A DNA stretch of 12,352 nt from Larix sibirica. Taxonomy: Eukaryota; Streptophyta; Pinopsida; Pinales; Pinaceae. How positions within the stretch are numbered: the first letter of the stretch is position 1; every line of letters begins with the position of its first letter. The notes under the pieces were generated by a model. That model did not search any database and was not told the origin of the DNA. It was given only the letters and a program-made list of their open reading frames with translations. The translations under genes and the position numbers were made by a program. This document shows positions 1 through 8,202 of the stretch, in pieces. Location of the stretch: contig NWUY0300062678.1 in assembly GCA_004151065.3 (NCBI GenBank), forward strand, positions 1-12,352. Direction: 5' to 3'.

Positions 1-165
1 TGTGATGCTCATGTGTGGGAGCTCTATTGTAAGATTGGAGATTATTGATGATTAAGAAGATTTAAACCTTCCCGTGGATGTTTCCCCATTTGGGGTTTTA
101 CCACGTATATCTGGTGCTCTCCTGTATATTCTATTTACTCCATTTTATTCATGTTTATGTTATTT
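1..165 (+). mobile_element. Ty1/copia-like LTR remnant (R/U5 part)
   Basis: The stretch at 66-118 resembles the conserved block near the 3' end of many plant copia LTRs: a CCCGTGGATG segment, a short C-run/G-run pair and an ACCACGT segment, then a T-rich tail. It can fold as a nested hairpin: CGTGG (73-77) pairs with CCACG (101-105), and CCCC (84-87) pairs with GGGG (92-95). The LTR start lies before the window. No clear CA end, target duplication or primer-binding site is visible, so the right edge is a guess. The downstream Tat-type frame begins only about 40 bases later, so this piece probably inserted into, or recombined with, that element. The family call rests on recall of the motif. 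Confidence 0.45.
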
Positions 166-201
166 GTTTTATTATGATAGAATACTATATTAGCTCATGT
201 T

Positions 202-1350
202 ATGCATGTTTTGTATTGTTGTATGACTTTATCATATTCTCAAAATTCTAACAATAGTTGGGATTATCAACATAAACCACTAAAGGGTGAATATGAAACG
301 TCCTTAGCCCAGTACAGGCTATTTGCAGACACTTTGCATGATAAAATGGAAAGAAAATATGACCTCAAGCCAAGACCCCTAGTAGAAAACCAGGAAAACC
401 AAGCCCCCGCTAAAAGAACTCATGTAAATCAACCAAAGAATAAGATTCTTGGACCTTCTCTTGTGGCTAAGAGCATTGACCTGTCAAAGGAAAAAACACG
501 TGGACTTGTTACTCCTATTGCTGCAAAAGGAAATGAGAACCCTCAACCTAAAAGGCTGGAGAATGAACAAAGAGATCAAGATAAGTTTGTTGTCCCTTTC
601 AATATTGAGCATGAGTTAGGAAAAATCAAAATTCATGTTCCCTTGACTAAGTTGGACAAAATCCCCACATACCAAAAGAAAATTGAGAAAGTGATAGGTG
701 GAACGTTGTCAACAATTCAACCAGACACCCTGTACATCTCTAATGAGCATCCAACAATCCAATTTGGTCCCCACCTTGATGAAAAAGTTGAATCCACTGC
801 ACCTTTCTATGTAACATCGAGTATACATGATAATCTCCTACACAATTGCATGCTAGATTTAGGAGCATCTCATTATCTGATGCCCAAGGTTATAATGGAG
901 CAATTGGCGTTAGAGATAACCAGGCCCTACCATGACCTTTATAGTTTTGATCCAAGAAAAGTGAAATGTATGGAAATGATAAAGGATCTAGTGGTCACAT
1001 TATCCCAACTACCAGTGAAGGGTATTATGATGGATGTGGTAGTGGAAGATGTGCCTTCCAAGCATCAGATGCTTCTATAAAGGAGCTGTGCAAAGAAGCT
1101 GGGAGGCCCTATGCAAATGGACATGAAGTTTGCTACATTCCCTGTATTTGCAGGAGAGAGTAGTAGGTTATATAGAGAAGCTAAGTTTGCATATGTGATA
1201 AGTGACCAAAAAAACCCCAAGAATTTTCCTGTGTATGCCTTAGAAGAAGAGATGGGATGTTGCATTTTATCGGTTAGTGACAAGTATGAAGCTTACCCAA
1301 ACATACAATCTTCAACTCCTGTAGCTCAAAATGGTTTGGTAGATACATAA
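202..1350 (+). pseudogene. Tat-type polyprotein N-part with aspartic protease
   Basis: One frame runs from 202 to 1350 with a single internal stop (TAA at 1078-1080). The first ~190 residues are polar, lysine- and proline-rich linker with no zinc knuckle, so they are probably the gag-protease junction. A retropepsin-like domain follows from about residue 200. The catalytic motif reads DLGAS at 856-870; Tat and Athila proteases commonly carry DLGAS, so this need not be a mutation. The residues after it (YLMPKVIMEQLALEI) fit the flap side of the domain. After the stop the same frame carries on with the downstream protease segment (1111-1350). The domain would cut the element's polyprotein. The ATG at 202 is only the first in this frame and is unlikely to be the original start. 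Confidence 0.6.
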
Positions 1351-1761
1351 CAAGTGTGGAATTTATTTTTTGATGGAGCTTCATCGAAGGAAGAGGCAAG
1401 AGAAGGGGTTCTCTTCATTCTTCCAAAAGGAGAACATATTTACTTGTCATACAAGTTGGAATTTGAAGCCATTAACAATATGGCAGAGTATGAAGCATCG
1501 ATCCTTAGTCTTGAGGCTGCTAGAAAAATGGGAAATACGAATATTTCTTTGTTCAGAGATTCAGATTTGGTGGTGCAGCATGTCAAAAACAATTATTAGA
1601 CCAAGAAATCTATAATGAGGGCCTATAGAAATAAAGTATAGGACATAATAGATAACTATTTTCAATATGCTTTTAATATCACTATTGTCCGTAGAGAATT
1701 AAATCAACATGCTGAATCTCTAGATTTAGCTGCAAGCACTTTCAAGCCTCCTAAAAAAGTA
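1351..1761 (+). pseudogene. Additional RNase H domain (aRNH), placed before RT
   Basis: In the same frame as the protease, this segment shows an archaeal/plant-type RNase H of the kind acquired by Tat retrotransposons. Visible active-site positions are the Asp of FFDGASS (1372-1374), the Glu of MAEYEA (1486-1488) and the Asp of RDSDLVVQ (1558-1560). The fourth acidic position, in NQHAESLDLAAS, is Glu (1714-1716) where Asp is usual. Stops at 1597-1599 and 1639-1641 interrupt it; the first replaces an expected Gln, the second an expected Trp. The enzyme would remove the RNA strand from RNA-DNA hybrids during cDNA synthesis. Its position between protease and RT is unusual for Ty3/gypsy elements in general. 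I recall such a layout for some Tat lineages but cannot verify it here. Confidence 0.6.
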
Positions 1762-2152
1762 TAGCTCAGATATGAAGTAGAGATAAGACACAAACCCTCA
1801 ATCCCAGATAACCTGAAACACGGATAGGTGTTTGAAGATGATCAACATATCAAAATATTCTTGGAAATGGTTGGTGAGTTTTCTGCTTCTTGTATAGATC
1901 AATATACAAGTGAGTAGGAGACGATGCAAGAAGGAGGACCATCGGTTCCAGAGCTTAATAGTCACATTTCAAATCATAAGATCTTGCAGTTGAAGAAACA
2001 TTTTATACCCAAGGGGTTGGTACCTCTAGAACAACTCTTTGAAAAAAATGATATTCCTGTCAAGCCAACTGTCCACCCAAAGGTTGAAGATGTCGAAGAC
2101 TTAAACATATGTACTCAACATGATCTTGACTGCACATCTCAAATAGAGATAC
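1762..2152 (+). pseudogene. Linker between aRNH and reverse transcriptase
   Basis: The protease/aRNH frame continues here without a frameshift but with stops at 1762-1764, 1825-1827 and 1915-1917. The residues (for example VFEDDQHIKIFLEMVGEFS and the ISNHKILQLKKHFIPKGLVPLEQLF stretch near 1960-2040) look like the conserved spacer found between aRNH and RT in similar plant elements. I recognise no catalytic domain. The frame ends with TAA at 2155-2157, where coding similarity moves to the next frame from 2153. Its role in the original protein is unknown; it may be a tether between the two domains. Confidence 0.4.
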
Positions 2153-2950
2153 CTTAAGTTGTTCAAAGAGTACAAAGATATTTTTGCTTGGAGGTATGAA
2201 CACCTCAGGACCTATGATATTAATATCATATAACATATGATACCTCTAAAACATAGAGTCAATCCCTTCAAGCAAAAGTTGATACAATCCAACCCCATTA
2301 TGCTACCTATAATGAAAAGGAAATAATGAAAGCTACTGGATGCTAAGATCATAATCCAATTGAGGTATTCAGAGTGGGTATCCAACTTGGTGCCTGTCAA
2401 GAGAAAGAGTGGTGAAATTAGACTGTGTGTAGACTTCAAAAATATGAATAAATGCTCCTTAAAGGATAACTACCTCCTCCCCAAGATGGACCATATTTTG
2501 CAGAAAGTGGTAGGATCCAACATGGTTTCCATGATGGATGGTTTTTCATTGTACAATCAAGTAGCCATGCACAAGGATGACAGAGAGAAGACAACCTTCA
2601 CATCACCTTGGGGTACATTTATGCTTGACAAGATGCCATTCGAGTTAATGAATGCATGAGCCACCTTTCAAAGGGAAATGGGAATAAACTTTGTAGGTGA
2701 AAAAGACAAATTCATATAGTCATCTATTTAGATGTCATGACCATCTTCTCAAAATCCGATGATAATCATTTGGATCACCTCAAACAGACCTTCAACAAGT
2801 GCAAAAATTTCAAACTATCATTGAATCCAAAAAGTCTCATTTTGCCATGCAGGAGGGAGAACTACTAGGCCATATTGTTTCCAAGGAGGGAGTTAATATT
2901 GATCTAGAAAGGATGGAAGTAATAAAGATGATAGAATTACCCATAAATAA
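2153..2950 (+). pseudogene. Reverse transcriptase domain, frameshifted
   Basis: The RT begins in frame 2 with a typical lead-in (KEYKDIFAW) and the core SGEIRLCVDFKNMNK (about 2405-2449). It continues through MMDGFS, whose catalytic Asp is intact at 2537-2539, and TSPWGTFM. The usual FGLMNA reads FELMNA and is followed by a stop at 2657-2659. Earlier stops are at 2231-2233 and 2324-2329. A two-base insertion, probably a TA duplication at 2717-2718, moves it to frame 1. There the YxDD box reads YLDV (2725-2736), so the second Asp of that box is lost. One base missing in an A-run near 2830 moves it to frame 3, where SHFAMQEGELLGHIVSKEGV follows. The enzyme would have copied the element RNA into cDNA and is clearly inactive now. 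Confidence 0.72.
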
Positions 2951-3530
2951 GAAAGAGATCCATTCAGTCCTTGGTAAAATAAACTTTCTAAGAAGGTTCA
3001 CCCCAAACTTTGCAGAGATTGTGAAGAACATTACTAATATGCTAAAATACGAGAATGAGGTCAAATGGACAAATGAATATAAAATTTTCTTCCAACAGAT
3101 AAACAATTTCTTGGGAGAATCTCCAGTCCTAATCAACCGCAATTATGCCAAGCCTTTCCTCATATTTTATTTTACTTCACCAAATACTATTGCAGTTGTT
3201 TTGTTGTGGAAGAACGTAGATGGAGATGAACAACCCATAACATTCTTCAACAAAGCTCTAAGGGATGCATAATTAAAATATATTTCAATGGAAAAACAAG
3301 CTTATGCCATGGTCAAAGCGTTCAAGGCATTCAGAGGTTACATTTTGCACTCTCATGTTATTGCTTATATTCCTAATTTCACAATCAAAGAGATCCTTAG
3401 CCAACCTGACATCGATGGGAGAAGAGGAAAATGGATTATCAAAATCTAGGAGTATAACATGGAAATCAAACCTACCAAGTTGATAAAGGATCAAGGGTTA
3501 GCCAAATTACTATAAAAATCTAATTGTGAG
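2951..3530 (+). pseudogene. Ty3/gypsy RNase H domain with RT connection
   Basis: Frame 3 carries the connection segment (INFLRRFTPNFAEI, about 2979-3020) and then the ordinary gypsy RNase H (about 3140-3510). The string FLIFYFTSPNTIAVVLLWKN sits where classical gypsy RNase H has an Asp-containing DTDAS-like motif, and no Asp is present. This fits Tat elements, where the native RNase H has decayed and a second RNase H took over; I recall that as published. The MEKQAYAMVKAFKAFR and QPDIDGRRGKW strings support homology. Stops are at 3270-3272 (an expected Glu), 3447-3449 (an expected Gln) and 3513-3515. In Tat elements this domain probably serves a structural role. Confidence 0.62.
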
Positions 3531-3774
3531 GCTCTGGACCTAAATTTAATTGTTGAGATGACAGAAGAAGAAAGAACAAATGTTGATAACCCTCAAGAAA
3601 TCCACATGAAGTTTAGTCCTAAGTTTGTTGATTCCACTTGGTACATGGACATAGTATTCTACCTGCAACACCTTCAATTCCCATAGGATTTTGGTGAATC
3701 TAATGGTGGGTCTCTAAAACATAAAGCTATTAAGTATTGTATTTTGGATGATCATCTATATTGGAAGGACTCTG
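3531..3774 (+). pseudogene. Linker between gypsy RNase H and integrase
   Basis: The RNase H frame continues through an acidic, variable stretch (MTEEERTNVDNPQEI) and then DSTWYMDIVFYLQHLQFP, a typical lead-in to gypsy integrase. A stop at 3684-3686 replaces an expected Gln. The KYCILDDHLYWKD string just before 3774 is the usual pre-integrase strand. One base is missing near 3774-3776, after which the integrase frame is frame 1. I see no separate enzyme here. Confidence 0.5.
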
Positions 3775-4390
3775 GGAATATTGTTGAATTGTGTGGTAGA
3801 AGACGAAACTGAAGGGATTATCATAGAGTTCCATAATGGAATTTGTGGGGGTCATCATGCATGGATAGCTAAAAATTAAAAAATGTTGAGGGCATGTTAT
3901 TACTGGCCCACACCGTTTTCTGATGTAAGTACCATAATCAAGCTATGCACATAGAGCTAGATGTTTGCAGGGAAACATAAACTAATACCCTTGCCCCTCC
4001 AACCTATCAAAGTGGAAGCACCTTTCCAATAGTGGGGGTTGGAGTTCATTTGTGAAATATACCCTCACTTCGATGGCCAATACAGGTGGATATTGATAGC
4101 AACATATTACGTTACAAAATGGGTGGAGGCCATCCCAACTAGAATAACAAATGATTCAATAGCCATCAAGTTTTTGGAAGAGAACATCTTGTCCAGGTTA
4201 GGGTGTCCAAGGAAAATCATAACAGATAATGCACAGACCTTCAAATATGCTAAAATATTGAATTTTTTAATATTATAACATACAATTGGGACAATCTACC
4301 CATTTTATCCACAGGGAAACATGCTGTCAGAATCCTCAAACAAGATCTTGATAAGGATAATCAAGAAATGGTGTCACACAACAAAAAGTC
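3775..4390 (+). pseudogene. Integrase: zinc-binding and catalytic core, inactive
   Basis: The HHCC zinc domain starts at His 3832-3834 in FHNGICGGHHAW, with the second His at 3853-3858. The first Cys is TGC at 3946-3948, but the second is AGC (Ser) at 3955-3957, and TAG stops flank it at 3952-3954 and 3958-3960. Further stops lie at 3877-3879, 4030-4032 and 4276-4278. In the catalytic core, the first Asp of the D,D,E triad is replaced by Tyr (TAT, 4105-4107, in IATYYVTKW). The second Asp (4225-4227, IITDNA) and the Glu (4330-4332, LSESSNK) remain. Integrase would insert the cDNA into host DNA. The missing Asp and Cys and the stops make it non-functional. Confidence 0.7.
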
Positions 4391-4394
4391 CTAG

Positions 4395-4886
4395 GATGCT
4401 CACCTAAAATATGCACTATGGGTTGATAGGATAAGCACAAAGATATCCATATGCACTTCACCATTCCGGCTAGTATATGGAAAATAATCTATTTTTCCCA
4501 TCCAATTAGGATTGTCAGTCATGAAGTTGTTGCATGAAGGTGTGGAAGAACTAGACAACATATTAAGGAGGATATATCAATTGGTAGAACTTCAACAGGA
4601 CAGAGAGCACACAAAATATAAGATCCAACTTCACTAGCAAAGGATGAAGGATATCTTTGATAAAAGGGCTTCAGGGAGAAATTTTCAGCCATGAGACTTG
4701 GTGCTGAAGTGGGATGCCAAAAGAGAGGATAAAGGGAAGCATGGCAAGTTTGCTAGCCTATGGTTAAGGCTATTCCAAATATCAGTTGTCCAAGTCAACA
4801 ACACTTACCCCCTTGATCAACTGTATGGTGAAATCCTAGGAGTAGTCGTGAATGGAAGGCTCCTCAAGCACTTCCTGCAATACTAG
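4395..4886 (+). pseudogene. Integrase C-terminal region and end of polyprotein
   Basis: After another frame change near 4390, frame 3 carries the end of the integrase core (LKYALWVDRI, FRLVYGK), a charged helical stretch and the C-terminal DNA-binding part (LVLKWDAKREDKGKHGKF). It ends at NGRLLKHFLQY with a stop at 4884-4886, which looks like the natural end of the polyprotein. Internal stops are at 4485-4487, 4635-4637 (an expected Gln) and 4692-4694. I see no chromodomain, consistent with a non-chromovirus Tat-type element. The non-coding 3' region follows immediately. Confidence 0.6.
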
Positions 4887-5452
4887 AAGCATGAAAGGAT
4901 CACACATATTTGTAAACTAGTAGTTTAGAAGCACTTTCCATTTTGTCTTTACAAGCAAATTTAGTTTCTGTCAATTACTTCATGTACTATAAATATTATC
5001 TTTTGTTTACAATAATGGCACACTACTTGAGAAGTTGATGTCAGGAAAACCATCATCAACGAGGGCAGACTCCATAACCCAATACTGAAGGCACTAGTCC
5101 ATTGTACTTAGCATGCCACAAGCGAAAAATTGTCCATGTTGGAGCCAATGTTAGTACTAGAATCGACCCATGACAAATTTTCAATCTCACCATGGTTGCA
5201 AGCCCAGAAGATTATAGACAAAGATGTGCCAATATTACCAACGAGAGGTTACAAATGTTCTTTAGTCAAACCAAGAGGGAGTGCTCACCACTATACTTAG
5301 AATAGGTCACCGTCGGACATAATTATCTCTCCAACCCTCCTTAGAGAGAAATCAAGTCAAGATGGCATTTTAGAAGATTTGCAGATGCCGTGAAGAAGGA
5401 AACATTTTGGCTAAGTGTCAAAGTTAAAGTTTAGCCCAAGAGCGAATCAAAA
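4887..5452 (+). other. Non-coding 3' region of the Tat-type element
   Basis: No coding similarity is visible here on either strand. The sequence lies between the polyprotein stop and the 97-bp array, so it is most simply the element's 3' untranslated region. It has no obvious tandem structure, and the purine-rich runs are short. Tat and Ogre elements are known for long, variable 3' untranslated regions, which fits. Confidence 0.45.
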
Positions 5453-6376
5453 GATGACATGTGGAATCAGATTGGTCATCGGAGGACCCAAATCGGGGTT
5501 GAAAACATGTGGTTCATTTCGAAACTCGGACAAAGAAGTCCGACGAAGTGACAAGTGGTAGGAACTAATTAGTTGTTGAGATCTTGCAATGGAGTTGAAA
5601 ACAAGCACACCTAAGGGAAGGGCCAATGAAGGAACTCCGTCGTGATGACAAGTGGTAGAAACTGATTGGCCGTTGGGAGCTCGTAGTGGAGTTGAAAATA
5701 AGCACACCTATGGGAAGGGCTGACAGAGGAATGTCGTTGTGATGACAAGTGGCTGTAGTTGATTGGTCATCGGGATCCCACAACAGAGTTGAAAACAAGC
5801 ATGCCTAATGGAAATGTCGATGAAGGAACCCCGCTGTGATGACAAGTGGCAGCAGTCGATTGGTCATTGGGAACTCACAATGGAGTTGAAAACAAGCATG
5901 CTTAAGGGAAGGGCTTATAGGGGTACCCTGTAGTGATGACAAGTGGCAACGTTTGATTGGTCGTCGGGAGCCTGCAACATAGTTGAATAAAAGCATGCTC
6001 AAGGGAAGGGATGACGAATGAACCCCAATGTGATGATAAGTGATAGGAGTAGTTTGGTCATCAGGATCCTGCAACAGAGTTGAAAACAAGCATGCGTAAG
6101 AGAAAGACCAATGGAGGAAATTCATCGTGATGAAAAGTTCTAGAAATCGATTGGTCGTTGAGAGTCTGCACTCAAGTTGAAAACAAGCATGCCTAAAGGA
6201 AGGGCCGATAGAGGAACCCTAACGTGATGACAAGTAGCAGTAGTCGATTGGTTGTCAGAAGCTCGTAGCATAGGTGAAAACAAGCAGGCCTAAGGGAAGG
6301 GCCGACGAAGGAACCTTGATGTAATGACAATTGGAAGTAGTTGATCAATCGTCGTTGGACCTACAACAGATTTGAA
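5453..6376 (+). repeat. 97-bp tandem repeat array, about 9.6 units
   Basis: Units that can be aligned on a GATGACA-like start occur at 5453, 5547, 5644, 5741, 5838, 5935, 6032, 6129, 6226 and 6323. The first step is 94 bp; all the later ones are exactly 97 bp. The last unit fades after about 53 bp. Units have diverged by scattered substitutions but almost no indels. Shared blocks are GATGACAAGTGG, GATTGGTCGTCGG (ATTGG is kept in 7 of 10 units), GTTGAAAACAAG and a CTAAGGGAAGGG block. Several units have the palindrome GCATGC. 97 is not a multiple of three, so the array is not coding. It lies in the element's 3' region, where tandem repeats are known in Tat/Ogre elements and can seed satellites. 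Confidence 0.9.
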
Positions 6377-6414
6377 TGGTTAATGGAGAAGCCCCGAAGA
6401 GGCCACACATCAAC

Positions 6415-6456
6415 GCATCGGAGTTTTGTATTGGTGCATCGGAGTTTTGTATCGGT
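6415..6456 (+). repeat. Two tandem copies of a 21-bp unit
   Basis: The unit GCATCGGAGTTTTGTATTGG plus one T occurs at 6415-6435 and again at 6436-6456 with a single T-to-C difference. It lies just beyond the 97-bp array, and its sequence is unrelated to that repeat. It is probably a local duplication. Confidence 0.8.
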
Positions 6457-6559
6457 GTGCACAATAGGTGATCACAATGTAAAGGAAAAAAGGCAGAGAC
6501 CGATAGCCATTAATAATGTGACACGTGAAAATATTTTGGAGGTTTGTATCGATGGGTAA

Positions 6560-7216
6560 AAATGAAGGCCCAAATGGAAGCATTGATAGTGGATCTTGAT
6601 GGGTAATTGCACAGTAATTGGAGCATGGTTTTTCCAACAATATGTCACCATGTTTATAATAAGTCTCATGGCCTGATGGAAAATTTTGGTCGCCAAGAAA
6701 AATAATTTATCTATACAAGTAAGTAATTTGTGATTGTATTTGGAGGGGGGAGATAAGAAAAGAAGAATTCAGGAGTTCCCACAACATGGTTCAACTCAGC
6801 AAGGATGAAAACATGAGAGGTAGTTAGGGAGTTATAACAGTAACCTCAATAGAAAATCATAACAGATTGAAGAGAAAGAAATTTTGGGAATTAAGCAAAA
6901 GTAGGGCAGTTTGAATAAAGGGGAAAAGTGGTAACAAGAACGAATCCCTCCTATATAAAGATAATTTGAATTTGAATTCAAGGATCTTACAATTTTTGGA
7001 GAGGGACTCTTGGAGAGATGTAAGATCAATTTCGATACTTTGGACTAAATGAATGTTATTCAAGAAAGGAAGCCTCTGATATTCAGATCTATGTTTATGT
7101 CAGCCCGTAATATTCTCTCTGTGATTGTATTCTCCTTTTGTAATTCCAAAACTACTCGTACTTCTATAAATGTATCTTGATCTAATTAAATATTTGAGCA
7201 ACCCGCTTTTGCACCA
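6560..7216 (+). mobile_element. Probable degraded 3' LTR of the Tat-type element
   Basis: The position after the polyprotein and 3' repeats, a TATA box (6952-6959) and a T-rich tail with polyadenylation-like stretches (7100-7200, including TCTATAAATG and AATTAAATATTT) fit an LTR with U3, R and U5. One possible left edge is TGATGGGTAATT near 6598 and one possible right edge is TTTTGCA near 7210-7216; both are weak. No second LTR copy is in the window for comparison, so the call is mostly positional. A G-rich tract at 6741-6752 could instead be the polypurine tract, which would place the LTR start further right. Confidence 0.4.
6952..6959 (+). promoter_or_regulatory. TATA box candidate in the putative LTR
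   Basis: TATATAAA in the context CCTCCTATATAAAGAT is a strong plant TATA match. It has the right orientation for LTR-driven transcription starting near 6985. A CACGTG core upstream at 6522-6527 (ACACGTGA) resembles a G-box, but it lies about 430 bp away. Function is not shown by sequence alone. Confidence 0.5.
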
Positions 7217-7700
7217 GATTCATGGTATGAATGCATATGTGTTTGAGTAGTATGTTAGGGATAGATATTTCATGTATGTGACCTCTTATCTCTCATGGAT
7301 GCTTGCTTATGGAATGGTAAATGAAGGCTTCTTTGTTGTTTCACATGTGAATGTCATAGATGCCATTTTCTGCACTTAATCAAAATTTCGTTTGCGTCTG
7401 CTTGTAATTATTGAATTCTTAATCACTCAGTATGTTTTTTCTACCAAGAATGCGTAAGATTTGTCGAAAGAAACCTTGCACAATTAATCCATTCAGTCGT
7501 TTCCCATCCATCATACATTTTTAAAATTCCTAAATATACACTCTGAAATGCCTCAGGAGCAAACTCCCTGGTAACAAATCTATCCAAAGTCCTTTATGTT
7601 TGCAAATTTTGAAATACAAATAATCTACATTGTTAAATATATTAAAGCTCTAAATATTTAAAAATTGAGCCAATTGTGCCCTGGCATAGTTCCATTCAAC
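7217..7700. other. AT-rich spacer, nothing recognised
   Basis: No coding similarity, tandem repeat or LTR structure was found in this stretch. Open frames here are short and have no coding character. It may be flanking DNA or the worn internal part of the second element whose integrase fragment follows. Confidence 0.4.
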
Positions 7701-8145
7701 CTTAGAAGATACAAGGGATAACAATTACTATTGCCCCACAATCTTTGTTGATGTTTACAAATTTTTAAGGAATTGTCAGCCCCGCTAGTTGTTTGTAGGC
7801 AGACAAAACCTTGCATCCCTTCCTTTGCAACCTGTCTTAGTTGAAACTCATTTTAGGAAATGGGGGTTGGATTTTATTGGAGAGTTCAAGGATAACTCAA
7901 GTAATGGACATAGATGGATCATCGCAACAACATACTGTTTTACGAGGTGGGTTGAATCCATCCCCACCAAGAGAGAAAATGATAGAGTGGCGATTGAATT
8001 CCTCAAAGATAAATGATTACCAGGTTCAACATTCCTACCAAAATCATCACCGAGAATGCCAAAAATTTTAGCCCAACATAATGTCAACATTTCTTTAGTA
8101 TAATATTTTCCTGTCACATTCTTCAACAATTTTTGGTCAATCATT
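7701..8145 (+). pseudogene. Second integrase fragment, different Tat-like family
   Basis: Frame 1 from about 7723 gives the zinc-domain end (VDVYKFLRNCQPR, then a stop at 7786-7788). The Cys expected after NCQP is Arg (CGC), and the stop sits at an expected Gln. The core follows: LASLPLQPVLVETHFRKWGLDFIGEF and WIIATTYCFTRWVESIPTK. The first catalytic Asp position is Tyr (TAC, 7933-7935). One base is missing near 8010, moving the frame to frame 3, where ITEN has Glu (8052-8054) at the second Asp position. Faint similarity continues to about 8140. The first element has a clearly different integrase, so this is a separate insertion or a fragment of another family. The rest of the element is absent. 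Confidence 0.65.
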
Positions 8146-8202
8146 ATCCATGATCATAAAACATTCATGAGTGGCTAATGGAGGGGATTCAATTTATTTC
8201 TA

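Larger units (their letters stand above)
202..7216 (+). mobile_element. Degenerate Tat-clade Ty3/gypsy retrotransposon, 5' end missing
   Basis: This entry covers the whole decayed element. A polyprotein remnant (202-4886) is followed by a non-coding 3' region (4887-5452), a 97-bp tandem array (5453-6376) and a probable 3' LTR (about 6560-7216). Assignment to Tat rests on the DLGAS protease motif, two RNase H domains, and characteristic RT and integrase strings such as PWGTFM and ITDNA. No zinc-knuckle gag and no 5' LTR are present, so the left part is missing or lies outside. The coding frame is 1 (202-2152), 2 (2153-2716), 1 (2719-2829), 3 (2832-3773), 1 (3775 to about 4390), then 3 (about 4395-4886). 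Many nonsense codons interrupt it, so the element cannot move by itself. The LTR boundaries are inferred. Confidence 0.62.

Noticed and set aside
2837-3142. 101-codon minus-strand frame
   Set aside because: It is the antisense shadow of the RT/RNase H coding strand.
5447-6125. Overlapping minus-strand open frames of 77-106 codons with repeated peptide motifs
   Set aside because: They lie inside the 97-bp array; 97 is not divisible by three, so the peptide motifs recur in shifting frames. They are a by-product of the repeat.
5453-6376. CRISPR-like array
   Set aside because: Units are contiguous 97-mers with no unique spacers, in plant retroelement DNA.
6341-6559. 72-codon + strand frame with HRSFV repeats
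   Set aside because: The repeated peptide comes from the 21-bp duplication, and the start lies in the decaying array.
7848-8144. 98-codon minus-strand frame
   Set aside because: It is antisense to the second integrase fragment, whose + strand similarity is clear.
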